From Symbiodinium natans (lineage: Eukaryota > Sar > Dinophyceae > Suessiales > Symbiodiniaceae), in assembly GCA_905221605.1 (NCBI GenBank), contig CAJNDS010001051.1, forward strand, positions 1 to 38,405: a stretch of 38,405 nucleotides of DNA, in the 5' to 3' direction. The notes below the pieces were generated by a model, which did no database searches, was not told where the DNA came from, and saw only the letters and a program-made list of their open reading frames with translations. Position 1 is the stretch's first letter. Every line of letters begins with the position of its first letter. The translations under genes and the position numbers were made by a program. Positions 22,001 to 30,700 of this stretch are shown piece by piece.

Positions 22001-23957
22001 CGGAGCTGGCGAACGGCAGACTTGCGATGATGGCCATCATCGGCATGTTCTTTCAGGCGGGCTTATCACATGCGTGTGCCGTTAATGTTATGTCATGACT
22101 TCATTGACTTCATTGACTTCATGTGAGTTGAAGGAAGAATGCAAGTGTCAACCTTTAATACAGAAGGCGGTGTTTGTGAAAGTGATGTTTGGGTCGTAGG
22201 ACGGCCTGACCGGAAGCGCCTGGGGTGACTGGGCCAACTACACCGCCTCTCCGCTCCGAGCGTTCGAGAACGAGCTTGGTGTTCAGGATCCCGTCGGATT
22301 TTGGGACCCGGCTGGCTTCACCGCCGACGGCAGCGTGGAGGACTTCAAGCGCCGCCGCCAGACCGAGATCAAGCATGGCCGCATTGCAACTCGGATGTTC
22401 GAGGTTAGCCTGGAACGCATGTAGAGCACCTCTACGACACAGAGCTCATCTTAAGCTTTTTCGTTTCTTGTTTCGTTGGGTAGGCCACTCAAGCAAATTC
22501 AAGGCCATGCTGGCAGCGATGGGCTACATTACTCCGGAGCAACTTGCCGGAAGGGTTACGACAGGGAAGGGCAGAGGACAGGGTAAAACGCTTGCGATGC
22601 GTTTTAATGCACTTGCTTTTTGTCGTTTTCGCTTGCATCGCTTGCGACGAAGATCTGGGCTGTTGACATATGCCGTGGCATTGCGCGGTGGGGTTCTCGT
22701 TTGCTGTAGTTGTAGTTCTCAATGCTACCTTGTGCTACCTTCTTTTCGCGATGCCACGATCAACCGATGTGTTTTACACAGCTTCTTGGCTTCTCATTAT
22801 GCACTTTTCATCTGTCGAAGTGCTGAGGATCACTGGCAAGTTCCCTGGATACTTGAGCCCATCGGCCGGCTTGAAATTCGCGGACGTGCCAAACGGTCTT
22901 GCTGCGATCTCCAAAGTTCCCGCCGCAGGTTGGGGTCAGATCCTTGCCTACATGGCGTTCTGCGAGGTTTCCCAGGATCAGTCGGCCGGCACGGCGGCTG
23001 CAGCAGGCGACTTTGGCTTCAAGGTCTTGACCTCCAGCGACCCGGCTGAGAAGACTAAGAAGCTCTCAGCGGAGCTGGCGAACGGCAGACTTGCGATGAT
23101 GGCCATCATCGGGATGTTCTTTCAGGCGGGCTTATCACATGCGTGTGCCGTTGTGACTTCATTGTCTTCGTGTGAGTTCAAGACTTCATGTGAGTTGTTG
23201 AAAGAATGCAAGTCATCATTCAAGTAGAGAATGTGCCGTTTGTGTGATGCTTGTGTCGTAGGACGGCCTGACCGGAAGCGCCTGGGGTGACTGGGCCAAC
23301 TACACTGCTTCGCCTTTGCGCGCTGAGCCTGTCTCTGCCGCCGCGGCAGCGGCTGCAGCCAAAGCTGCCGCGGCCAAGGCAGGCGCGAGCGCAGGAGCGA
23401 AGACAGCAGCGGCCACCACGGGCATCGGTGCCGGCACTGGCAAGTCCCTGAGCGGTGAGGGCGAGGAGGTGCCCCCTGAGCCGACTTTCGACCCGGCGAA
23501 TGAGGTGGGCGTCACCGAGCCCTTCGGCTACTTCGACCCGGCCGGCTTCTGCAAGAAGGGTGACAAGGCCGGCTTCCGCAACCTGCGCGCGGCCGAGATC
23601 AAGCATGGCAGGGTTGCGATGATGGCCGCAGTGGGTGCCGTCGTGCAGCACTACGTGAAGTTCCCTGGCTTCGACAGCGTGCCTGCCGGACTCGGCGCTG
23701 TGGAGGTCCCGCCGGGCACCTACGGCTTCGCCGCGCTCTTCGCGGTCTCGGGCTTGCTGGAGCTGGGCGCCTGGACTGAGGACCCCTCGAAGGAGCCGGG
23801 CAACTTCGGTGACCCCGCCGGCCTGGGCCAGTACACGCTGGAGATGCGCAACCGGGAGATCAACAACGGCCGAATGGCCATGTTCGCAGCCATCGGTATC
23901 ATCGCCGCCAACGTCTACACGGGCAAGGATGCCATCGAGCAGTTCGGCCTTGCGTAG
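6925..23957 (+). CDS. acpPC: Gene B: complete LHC polyprotein (ten LHC domains, 34 exons)
   Basis: Complete copy of the antenna polyprotein. The leader exons are 6925-6936, 7285-7361, 8116-8171, 9160-9230 and 10442-10488. Module exons run from 11255 to 23125, and the terminal exon is 23262-23957. The spliced length is 5559 nt, exactly 1853 codons, with phases agreeing at all 33 junctions. All donors are GC except one GT (14956). The leader has a signal-peptide-like segment (AVAAAALATAAFTA), an S/T/A-rich transit part and a second hydrophobic stretch (VLPLATAAVVAAGAF), as in class I dinoflagellate plastid presequences. The first four leader exons are the least certain; the chain from 10442 onward is strong. 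The protein would be cleaved into single antenna proteins in the plastid. Confidence 0.75.
6945..7020. repeat. GGCTCTTC octamer tandem repeat
   Basis: About nine slightly imperfect copies of an eight-base GGCTCTTC unit in a row. The repeat makes long spurious open frames on both strands (Leu-Phe-Gly-Ser rich on +, Arg-Arg-Ala-Glu rich on -). Confidence 0.9.
7057..7095. repeat. CA dinucleotide microsatellite
   Basis: An alternating CA/CG purine-pyrimidine tract of about 39 nt, a pattern that can adopt Z-DNA. It is the same length in the copy at 24710-24748. Confidence 0.9.
7285..7361 (+). CDS. Gene B exon 2: signal-peptide-like leader segment
   Basis: Follows a pyrimidine tract and CAG. It encodes LVIQGQKAVAAAALATAAFT and then AKEAR, a basic residue followed by an Ala-rich hydrophobic core, as expected of a signal peptide for import into a complex plastid. 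The frame is open upstream without any ATG, so this must be an internal exon or start elsewhere. The donor lies in a GCGCGCGC run; 7362 is chosen because its phase fits exon 3, but 7356 or 7358 are also possible. Confidence 0.5.
7362..8115 (+). other. Leader intron 2 of gene B
   Basis: 754 nt, G/T-rich, with poly-G runs near 7380-7440, a nine-base tandem repeat at 7672-7734 and degenerate telomere-like pieces (CTCAAACCCTCAAACCCTC near 7755). It ends TTTTTCAG at 8115. No coding sequence is supported. Confidence 0.5.
7672..7734. repeat. Nine-base tandem repeat CCCCTCAAG x7
   Basis: Seven perfect or near-perfect copies of CCCCTCAAG. Because the unit is three codons long it creates Pro-Gln-Ala and Gly-Leu-Arg repeat frames that are not real genes. 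The repeat is conserved in the copy at 25325-25387. Confidence 0.9.
8116..8171 (+). CDS. Gene B exon 3: transit-peptide-like leader segment
   Basis: After TTTTTCAG the frame reads AFAEAFVATSAPATAAQD and stops being open shortly beyond (TAA at 8177), so the donor must lie before it. GC at 8172 gives the phase needed by the next exon. The Ala-Phe followed by a Ser/Thr/Ala-rich, acid-poor stretch resembles transit peptides of red-lineage secondary plastids. Confidence 0.5.
8172..9159 (+). other. Leader intron 3 of gene B
   Basis: 988 nt. It contains a 78-codon open frame at 8424-8660 with no recognisable domain, scattered CCCTAAA-like heptamers, and a telomere-like block (9026-9120) followed by C and A homopolymers. 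It ends at CTGCATGCAG. I see no gene in it. Confidence 0.5.
9026..9120. repeat. Telomere-like repeat tract, CCCTAAA orientation
   Basis: About a dozen CCCTAAA, CCCTACA and CCTTAAA heptamers on the + strand, followed by runs of C and A. The orientation is opposite to the tract at 9284-9335, with leader exon 4 between them. Confidence 0.85.
9160..9230 (+). CDS. Gene B exon 4: second hydrophobic leader segment
   Basis: 71 nt after GCATGCAG. Entered in the phase left by exon 3, it reads SSPSSVLPLATAAVVAAGAF and then RSQ, and ends at a GC donor (GCGAGAG). A Ser-rich part followed by a 15-residue Ala/Val/Leu stretch fits the transit region and stop-transfer anchor of a class I dinoflagellate plastid presequence. 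Confidence 0.6.
9284..9335. repeat. Telomere-like repeat tract, TTTAGGG orientation
   Basis: About seven TTTAGGG-like heptamers on the + strand, complementary to the CCCTAAA tract at 9026-9120. Confidence 0.85.
10182..10433. repeat. Interstitial telomere-like array (CCCTAAA)n
   Basis: More than 30 heptamers, mostly perfect CCCTAAA, with variants CCCGAAA, CCTAAA and CCCTAGA clustered in the second half. It is inside an intron, not at a chromosome end. The copy in gene C (27836-28261) is 174 bp longer. Confidence 0.95.
10442..10488 (+). CDS. Gene B exon 5: end of leader, joins mature LHC at AFE
   Basis: After CTGCAG it encodes GSASSKTRPVRLHAF plus the first two bases of a Glu codon. Joined to 11255 it gives RLHAFENELGVQDP, matching PLRAFENELGVQDP at every standard module start. 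The donor is GC (GCTGCCC), the acceptor ACCGAG. This junction is the strongest evidence for where the gene begins. Confidence 0.75.
10489..11254 (+). other. Leader intron 5 of gene B
   Basis: 766 nt. A TACTAAC (10502-10508) lies near its 5' end. It contains C and G homopolymers, a TTC/TTA/TTG triplet-rich run (10633-10680) and another telomere-like stretch (10831-10945). The last 300 nt are unique sequence with an 87-codon open frame (10965-11228) that has no recognisable domain. It ends at ATGACCGAG. Confidence 0.65.
10831..10945. repeat. Degenerate telomere-like tract
   Basis: CCCTAAA-type heptamers with many variants (CCCTAGC, CCCTACA, CCCTGAA). Confidence 0.8.
11255..12117 (+). CDS. Gene B module 1 (first mature LHC)
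   Basis: Exons 11255-11372 (118 nt), 11489-11523 and 11820-12117. It lacks the 22-residue DGLTG...RAF segment because the leader joins directly at the Phe-Glu. From Glu onward it is the standard module: both helix motifs TEIKHGRIAMLAAMG and AELANGRLAMMAIIG are present. Introns 2 and 3 are of the TCGGCTCAAGC subtype. Confidence 0.85.
12249..15645 (+). CDS. Gene B module 2: divergent LHC module with its own intron pattern
   Basis: Exons 12249-12314, 14907-14955, 15137-15226 and 15335-15645 total 516 nt (172 codons). It starts with the standard DGLTG...LRAF, then after a 2,592-nt intron continues ESELGVQAPVGFWDPAG, FTKDGDAENFARRRQTELKH, GYITPEFSKWPGYLSPTLG and KVLTSDDAEKKKAKLAAEL, ending in the standard MAIIGMFFQ. 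The helix motifs TELKHGRIAMLATMG and AELANGRLAMMAIIG are intact. Introns sit at other places than in standard modules, and the one after DPAG is GT-AG (14956-15136). There is no intron between PE and FSKW where the other modules have one. Confidence 0.82.
12523..12582. repeat. Short telomere-like tract with inverted-repeat borders
   Basis: CCCTAAA heptamers bordered by an 11-bp inverted repeat: CAGTCCTTAAT at 12491-12501 and ATTAAGGACTG at 12581-12591. Gene C has one heptamer more. Confidence 0.8.
12584..12677 (+). repeat. Direct repeat, 5' copy, flanking retroelement
   Basis: A 94-bp sequence beginning AAGGACTGAT and ending CGCTATCACAA, repeated with very few changes at 14659-14752. Both copies are preceded by CCCTAAA-like heptamers, so the repeated block may extend upstream. 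Confidence 0.85.
12657..13016 (+). pseudogene. Retroelement N-terminal coding-like region
   Basis: A 119-codon open stretch, Pro- and Leu-rich, with no ATG at its start and no domain I recognise. It is in the same frame as the OTU region and is separated from it only by a TGA at 13014-13016, so it is probably the N-terminal part of the same decayed polyprotein. Confidence 0.45.
13017..13469 (+). pseudogene. OTU-like cysteine protease domain of retroelement
   Basis: The frame reads SCVPGDGNCLFESVARAA near the start, then TYGDELCIQALAHFLGLTIRV, then YIGYTGISHYDAIIPR. These are the OTU landmarks: the D-G-N-C nucleophile loop (Cys at about 13107-13109), the central E/L-x-x-A-A helix with a following hydrophobic strand, and the catalytic His in SHYD near the C-terminus. 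OTU enzymes cleave ubiquitin or act in polyprotein processing. It ends at TGA 13467-13469, and the downstream coding sequence is in another frame. Confidence 0.75.
13469..13963 (+). pseudogene. Retroelement linker region
   Basis: Open in a different frame from the OTU part. The region RLYKLQRRIQECLLQ...LQKVVDKWSKIYRS looks like a basic helical linker between protease and reverse transcriptase. No domain is recognised. A frameshift near 13940 is needed to continue into the reverse-transcriptase part. Confidence 0.45.
13964..14622 (+). pseudogene. Reverse transcriptase fragment (frameshifted)
   Basis: Recognisable reverse-transcriptase landmarks in order: KAPGLDAWNCDAFK (14034-14075), motif A LLLDLSTFFDRLP (about 14251-14287) followed directly by an in-frame TGA, motif B TNGTPQGCRLSIISMNALMS (about 14421-14480) and motif C AFVDDRSL (about 14531-14554). 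The frame shifts at least once between about 14080 and 14200. The fragment stops in telomere-like sequence at 14610, so the thumb and any endonuclease are missing. Confidence 0.75.
14659..14752 (+). repeat. Direct repeat, 3' copy, start of a truncated second element
   Basis: Matches 12584-12677. It is followed (14753-14800) by sequence resembling 12915-12960 (CCGTCCCC ... ACGCACCTTGC), so it is the start of a second, internally deleted copy of the same element and not a simple terminal repeat. Confidence 0.7.
15799..16732 (+). CDS. Gene B module 3
   Basis: Exons 15799-15984, 16100-16134 and 16435-16732; a standard 173-residue module with introns of the TCGGCTCAAGC subtype. The preceding intron 15646-15798 is longer than usual because of a partial duplication of GTTTGGGTATGTTTGGGTCA. 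Confidence 0.88.
16864..17789 (+). CDS. Gene B module 4
   Basis: Exons 16864-17049, 17168-17202 and 17492-17789. One protein change from the other modules: LTPSDP instead of LTSSDP (CCC at 17696-17698). Its intron 3 keeps the roughly 56 nt that are missing in the matching gene A module. Confidence 0.88.
17922..18850 (+). CDS. Gene B module 5
   Basis: Exons 17922-18107, 18227-18261 and 18553-18850; standard module, GC-AG junctions throughout. Confidence 0.88.
18994..19922 (+). CDS. Gene B module 6
   Basis: Exons 18994-19179, 19299-19333 and 19625-19922; standard module. The flanking introns carry an extra TTGACTTCA nonamer, which accounts for the 143-nt instead of 132-nt length. Confidence 0.88.
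20066..20999 (+). CDS. Gene B module 7
   Basis: Exons 20066-20251, 20367-20401 and 20702-20999; standard module with introns of the TCGGCTCAAGC subtype, matching the gene A module at 3479. Silent changes near 20929 (ACGAAAAAG). Confidence 0.88.
21131..22056 (+). CDS. Gene B module 8 (extra relative to gene A)
   Basis: Exons 21131-21316, 21435-21469 and 21759-22056. Gene A has five standard modules after the one matching module 3, gene B has six; module 8 is the extra one in the simplest alignment. It is standard in protein sequence, and the exon ends CGTATT instead of CGCATT (silent). Confidence 0.85.
22200..23125 (+). CDS. Gene B module 9 (last standard module)
   Basis: Exons 22200-22385, 22504-22538 and 22828-23125; matches the gene A module at 4547, including the silent GGGATGTTC mark at its end. 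Confidence 0.88.
23262..23957 (+). CDS. Gene B terminal exon: linker plus divergent C-terminal LHC
   Basis: Same 231-residue translation as 5609-6304: Ala/Lys linker, helices AAEIKHGRVAMMAAVG and REINNGRMAMFAAIG, end IEQFGLA, stop TAG. I see no difference between the two copies. Confidence 0.9.
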   Translation, partial: DGLTGSAWGDWANYTASPLRAEPVSAAAAAAAAKAAAAKAGASAGAKTAAATTGIGAGTGKSLSGEGEEVPPEPTFDPANEVGVTEPFGYFDPAGFCKKGDKAGFRNLRAAEIKHGRVAMMAAVGAVVQHYVKFPGFDSVPAGLGAVEVPPGTYGFAALFAVSGLLELGAWTEDPSKEPGNFGDPAGLGQYTLEMRNREINNGRMAMFAAIGIIAANVYTGKDAIEQFGLA

Positions 23958-24560
23958 GGCGCTGACAGCAAATTCTTTGTCAATCTGTAAAGAATTGTAA
24001 ATCCCAGCCCTGATGGGCTTCTTTTAGTGTTGTGAGTTTTGTTGCGTGGCTTCCGGTTCCGTGGGCGCTTTAGCGGCTATCCACAAGCCCCCAAGCCACG
24101 TTCTCATACTCCTGGCGTGGGCGAACAAGTCACCGTGCTAGCCTCAGCAACATTTTGACGAGGTTTGTTTCGAAGGATGGGCGCTAAGCTTCAACCTCTT
24201 GACATGTTTTGGTGTGTTCGCTTCTTCAAAGCCTCAGAGATGCCACCGTCCGCTTACCCCGCGCGTTGTTGAATGATCCCGCACGCCAAGAGCTCCCGGC
24301 CTCCGACACGTGGGGTGTCGCAGGCCGACGAAGTTTTGTGTGCAACTCCACCGCAAATGTCGGAGAAGCTCCAAAAAGATCACTGGCGCTTGCCTGGCTG
24401 TTCACCGTAGGCCCTGTAGGCATGGGCAGCGCTGCGCATCGTCACCCAGCAAAGAGGGGTCACGCGGAAGGCACGTTTCTGCTGCTGCGGGCTCAAGATT
24501 TAATACATTTAATTGCCTTTTCTGCAGGCGTGGCCTGACCTCTTTTCCCTTTTAATTCAG
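23958..24560 (+). other. Spacer between genes B and C (3'UTR hairpins, trans-splice acceptor)
   Basis: Copy of 6305-6907. The 8-bp hairpin is at 23971-23996 and the second at 24006-24019. The acceptor-like CAG is at 24558-24560. No gene is supported in it. Confidence 0.6.
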
Positions 24561-24577
24561 ACTTGTACATTTTCGCA

Positions 24578-24713
24578 ATGTCTGGCCCGGCGCCCAGGGC
24601 TCTTCGGCTCTTCGGCTCTTCGCTCTTCGGCGCTTCGGCTCTTCGGCTCTTCGGCTCTTCGGCTCTTCGGCTCCTGGCTCTCTGCGGGTTCGCGCCGACA
24701 GGGGTGGTGCACA

Positions 24714-24750
<37 letters not shown>

Positions 24751-27700
24751 CATGGCCGTAGGGCTTCATGACGGAGCACATCCGCCGCGCTGACCCCAGA
24801 CCCGGAGCCCTGAACACTCTGAACCCCTCCTCCGCAAAAGCAAGGACCACTTCGGACCGAGGCATCGAACCTTCAAACATCAAAGAAGAAAAAGAGGGAA
24901 GAGAGAGGAGCCCCTTAGCCCCCGCCTCCTCCTACAGCTAGTGATACAAGGCCAGAAGGCTGTGGCCGCAGCGGCCCTCGCCACCGCTGCCTTCACTGCC
25001 AAGGAGGCGCGCGCGCTTTCTTTTTTTTGGGTTGGGGGGAGGCGGGGGGGGGGGAGTGTGGGGGGGCAAACGGCTTTTGGGGGGCCGTTTTTGGGATTTT
25101 TGGGTCTTCTTAGGTTTTTATTTTGGCTTGACTTGACACTTTACGGCTTTCGGGGCTGGGGTTTGGGGTTCCGGATGTCAAGGCAAGTTGGGCCATGGGG
25201 GCTGAAGGGAGGGAGCCTACACTTAGAAACACCCCTATGTTGGCATTGTTTTTTGTGTGGTTGTTGTGGGAGTACAACCCAACAGGTCTGAACACAGCAC
25301 TCAGACCCCGAAACAAAACCAAAACCCCTCAAGCCCCTCAAGCCCCTCAAGCCCCTCAAGCCCCTCAAGCCCCTCAAGCCCCTCAAACTGTCAAACCCTG
25401 AAACTCTCAAACCCTCAAACCCTCAGAGCTTTGATCGGTTTGGGAGCTTCGGGTTTCGCTTTCTGGGGGGTTTGGGGATTTCTGGGTTCAGGGTTGAGAG
25501 ATTTAGGGCTCCATTTTTTGGAATTGCATTTTTTCTCTATGTTTTTTGGGAGCTCTGGTCGATTTTGTTTTCAGGGGCCTAGGGGTTCAGGGGTCTCGGT
25601 TTTCGGCTTTTGGTTATGGTCTATGGATTTCGGGGTTTAGTGTTTCGCTTTATATCCCTGGCTCTTCCCTTTTACCTTCGGGTTGGAGGGCTTGTCTGGG
25701 GCTTAGGATAGGGTGTAGGGTCGGAGGTTTTAGTGGGTTATTGGGGTTCCAAAGGTTGGGTTTTTCAGGGCATTTGCGGAGGCTTTTGTCGCCACCTCGG
25801 CGCCTGCCACAGCAGCGCAGGACGGCTCTTAAGCGCCCCAAACTGCTCCCGTACCTCCCCGCACCCCGCAATGCAACAAAGCCTTAAAGCCCCCTAAGCT
25901 GAGTTGCGTGCTCGGGGAAGGGAGGGGGGGGGGTGAGGTCGAGGATGGTATTGGGGGGTTTTGGCATTTCAGGGAACTTAGTGGAGTCTCTGTGCGTCAA
26001 GGGCTTTGGTCACAGGGGCGGAAGCCCTGAGCACAAAGAACCCTAAACGATAATCCTGCGAAGGCCAAGCATTCCATTGAGCCCTAAAAGCCCCAAACTG
26101 AATGATATCTATCTTTCTGGGAAGACATGGATGATTATGGTTTTTAGGGGAGTCAGGGGGAAGACAGTGAAAGTGTGTGCCAAGTGTCCGTTTTTAAGTG
26201 AGGTTGTCATGAGCCCAACCGTGTATAATCTGATGGAACGTTGTGACTGCAAATCTTGGTTTGTTGCTTTTGTTCGCGCCCGGTTGAATCTAGAGGCGAA
26301 GGGAAGGCACTAAGCACGTAAGACAAGCTAGGAAAGCGAGTGAGATTTATCGACCTTCCTGGGCAAAAGGGAGGAACACCCTAAACCGAAACGCCCCAAA
26401 CCCTCAAGGGTTTAGGTTTCCATGATGGAGGTATGGCTTTAGGACATTCTAGGGTTTGGGCTTCTGTTCACGTTCACTGCCTTGTTCGTCTTGACCAGCA
26501 TTTGGGGGTTTGTGTGCCGAGTCGAGGCTCCCACAAGCACCAGGCTGCGTGGCAGCACATCCGCAGGCAAGTCGGATGCCGAAGTCTAGGTTCCAGTAGA
26601 GACCCAAGCTTGGACAAAGTTTGAAGATCAAGTATGGAGGTGCGTCGTAGGATTTGGGCTTCGGCAACTCTTGCTTTAAATCCTAAACCCTCAACCCTAG
26701 GGCTGAAACCCTAAACCCTACACCCTACACCCTAAGCCCTAAACCCTACACCCTAAACCTTAAACCCTAAAGCCCCCCCCCCAAAAAAAAAAAAAACCCT
26801 TCCTGCATGCAGGCTCCTCGCCTTCGTCGGTGCTTCCCCTGGCCACGGCTGCGGTTGTGGCGGCCGGAGCTTTCCGAAGCCAGGCGAGAGAGGTTCCAAC
26901 ACGGCCCCCCCAAAAACCTTGAGGCGGCTAGAACAGGGTTTCGGGTTTAGGGTTTAGGGTTTAGGAATTAGGGTTTAGGGTTGAGGGTTTTTTTGTTCAA
27001 TCATTCAGCTTAGGGGCATCAAGGCGTTTTAAGGTTCAGAGTTTTAAGGGTTTTAGGGTTTTTAAGAGGGTTTTACCCTTCTGCGTTTCTAAACATAGGG
27101 CTGTAGGGTTAGGGCAGGTGTCGCAGTGCTTGGGAATGAAGGATCTAGATCCTGAGCCCTAAACCCTAAAACCTAAGAACTTAAAAACCGCGTTTAAGGG
27201 TTCGGTTTTAGTTTCAGACAGGGGGAAGAGGCAAACACCCTAAGACCCCAACACCCAAAACCCTAAAACCCCAGCACCCTAAACCCCAACGCCCGAGCAC
27301 TAGCACCCCAGCACCCCATATCCGAGCACCCTTAATCCTAGCACCCTGAATCCCCAAAACTGTAAAACTCCAAGCCCGCAGCACCGCAAAGCCCGAACAC
27401 CCAAGCACCCGAAGAGCACCCTAAACCCCACAACCCCCGAACACCCCAAACAGAGACCCCAAAAAAGGCCTGGAGGGGTTTCAAAACCCCGAAGCCCCCA
27501 AACCTCTGGGCCCCCCCCAATGCGGGTTTGGGGCTTGGGGTTGAGGGTCCATTGCACTAGGTTTTTCGGGCTTGGGGTTTAGGGCTTCAGAGCTTGAGAG
27601 TTTTGGGGCATGAGGGTTTGTAGAAGTGAGGAAGACTCCGAAACACCCCCCAACAGAATCTCCCGAATGCCCAGAGGCCCCTCGCAAAGCCCAAAACGGC

Positions 27701-30700
27701 AACAGTCTAGGCCGTGCACTTCTACAAACCCTCCAGCCCCAAACTCTAAAGCTCTGAAGCCCTAATCCCCAAGCCCGAAAAACCTAGGGCCCTCGACCCT
27801 AGACCCTAAGTACCCGAAAAGCCCTACTGCCCCATCTAAACCCTAAACCCTAAACCCTAAACCCTAAACCCTAAACCCTAAACCCTAAACCCTAAACCCT
27901 AAACCCTAAACCCTAAACCCTAAACCCTAAACCCTAAACCCGAAACCCTAAACCCGAAACCCTAAACCTAAACCCTAAACCCTAAACCTAAACACTAAAC
28001 CCTAAACCCTAGAACCCTAAACCCTAAACCCTAAACCCTAAACCCTAAACCCTAAACCCTAAACCCTAAACCCTAAACCCTAAACCCTAAACCCTAAACC
28101 CTAAACCCTAAACCCGAAACCCTAAACCCGAAACCCTAAACCTAAACCCTAAACCCTAAACCTAAACACTAAACCCTAAACCCTAGACCCTAAACCCTAA
28201 ACCCTAAACCCTGAACCCTAAACCCTAAACCCTAAACCCCTAAAGCCCTAAACCCGAAAGCCCTGCAGGGCTCAGCCTCAAGCAAGACCCGGCCGGTGCG
28301 GCTCCATGCTTTCGAGCTGCCCGGTTGTACTACTAACTGCTTCTGAGAACCCTCCCCCCCCCCCCCAAGAAAAAATAAGATAAGGGCGCAACACAGGGAG
28401 TATTGTTATACAAAACCCAAAGAGTAGAACAAGGGCAGTATAGGGATTAGTGTTTTTTATTCTGCTATTCTTCTTCTTCTTCTTATTATTGTTATTATTG
28501 TTATTATGTTTCTTGTTTGTGTTTTTTTTGGGGGTTTTTAAGCAAATGGTAGTGTAGCAGTTGTCAGAACTTGGCTCAGGGGGTTGGGGGGGGGGGCTTC
28601 TCGGGCGCTTTGGGTTTCTATTATTTGGGTGGGGGCTTCCTTGTGGGGTCTTGGGGGCTAAACCCTAGCCCTTAAACCCTCAACCCTAAACCCTAAACCC
28701 TAAAACCCTACACCCTAAACCCTACGTACTAAACTCCGAACCCTAAACCCTGAAACCTGCACCCTGAACCCTGTTTGGGCGTTGAAGGTGTGTGGGGCTG
28801 GAGGCTGAGGGGTTTTGGACAGCTTGGAATTTTTTGTGGGCTTATGTAGCCAATCAGGATGCGCTTCCGTACCCAGCATGTACGGGCCCTGTCGCAACAC
28901 CCGACAAGGATGTAAAAAACGAAGGCAATTTGGAGTCTGGGAGTTTCACGACAATACAAGGTGTGAAGGTTCAAGTTGTTTTTTTGATTGTTTTTTTGGG
29001 TTTTGCTGGGTTTTTTTGGCGTTCCACTTCGGAAGAACAAGCAGCTACTATCTAGCTGGCTTCACCATGATCATGACCGAGGAACGAGCTTGGTGTTCAG
29101 GATCCCGTCGGATTTTGGGACCCGGCTGGCTTCACCGCCGACGGCAGCGTGGAGGACTTCAAGCGCCGCCGACAGACCGAGATCAAGCATGGCCGCATTG
29201 CAACTTGGATGTTCGAGGTTAGCCTGGAACGCATGTAGAGCACCTGTACGACACAGAGCTCATCTTTAGCATTGTTGTTTTTTTGTTTCGTTGGGTCGGC
29301 TCAAGCAAAGTCAAGGCCATGCTGGCAGCGATGGGCTACATCACTCCTGAGCAACTTGCCGGAAGGGTTACGACAGGGAAGGGCCGAAGATAGGGCAAAC
29401 CGCTTGTAATGCGTTTTAATGCGCTTGGTTTTTGTTGTTTTCGCTTGCATCGCTTGGGACGAACATCTGGGCTGTTGACGTTCGTCATGGCATTGCGCGG
29501 TGGGGTTGTGGTTTGCTGTAGTTACTGTAGTTCTTAGTGCTACCATGTGCTACCTTCATTTCGAGATGCTACGATCAACTGATGTGTTTTACACAGCTTC
29601 TTGCATTGCTTCTCATTATGAACTTTTCATCTGTAGAAGTGCTGAGGATCACTGGCAAGTTCCCTGGATACTTGAGCCCATCGGCCGGCCTGAAATTCGC
29701 GGACGTGCCAAACGGTCTTGCTGCGATCTCCAAAGTTCCCGCCGCAGGTTGGGGTCAGATCCTTGCCTACATGGCGTTCTGCGAGGTTTCCCAGGATCAG
29801 TCGGCCGGCACGGCGGCTGCAGCAGGCGACTTTGGCTTCAAGGTCTTGACCTCCAGCGACCCGGCTGAGAAGACTAAGAAGCTCTCAGCGGAGCTGGCGA
29901 ACGGCAGACTTGCGATGATGGCCATCATCGGCATGTTCTTTCAGGCGGGATTATCACATGCGTGTGCCGTTAACGTTGTGATGACTTCATTGACTTCATG
30001 TGAGTTGAAGGAGGAATGCAGGTGTTAACCTTTAATGCAGAAAGCAGCTTTTGTGTTGTGATGTTTGGGTCATAGGACGGCCTGACCGGAAGCGCCTGGG
30101 GTGACTGGGCCAACTACACCGCCTCTCCGCTCCGAGCATTCGCAACTTTGATGCGCAGTAGTACCCTTCTTCCCCTTCGAGGGCTGCAGAGAGCAGAAGG
30201 TTTAGGATGTGCAGTAGAGTCCCAGTAGTGCCCTTCTTTCCTTTTCTACGGGTGGGGTTCCATGCAACAAGTAGCCTGGTTAGCCGCTAAAGTTTGGGAT
30301 GTTCCCCTTTGTACTAACAGTCCTTAATCGGGATTACAGGACCGAAGCCCTCAACCCTAAACCCTAAATCCTGGTCCCTAAACCCTAAACCCTAAACCCT
30401 AAACCCTAAACCCTATTAAGGACTGATCGTATAAAAAGAAAACATCCTCTGAAATCCCTAAAACCCCTGACCCCTGTCCCCTAGAACGATGTGTACGACT
30501 CGCTATCACAAGCATTCATGCTTTTGGTGAACATGCCCAAAACACTGTTGTTTGTTCAGAGCGCTTTGCCTTTTCTACACAGTACGGCACAAGGATGCTT
30601 GACGCTTCTGGAACAAGATGCGCTTAAACGAACGCAACCAAACCAAGCGACCGCATCAACTGACGAAGTCTTCGCACTTTTGCGGGTGTTTTCTCAACAT

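Larger units (their letters stand above)
6305..23957. repeat. Whole-gene tandem repeat unit (one full period)
   Basis: One period of the tandem array: intergenic spacer, leader, modules and terminal exon. 23958-34479 matches 6305-16637 (offset 17,653 rising to 17,842), and 1-6304 matches 16521-23957 (offset 16,520 rising to 17,653). Offset changes come from the 56-nt intron deletion, one extra module, a 174-bp gain in the telomere-like tract and small tract-length changes. Base substitutions are rare. Confidence 0.95.
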
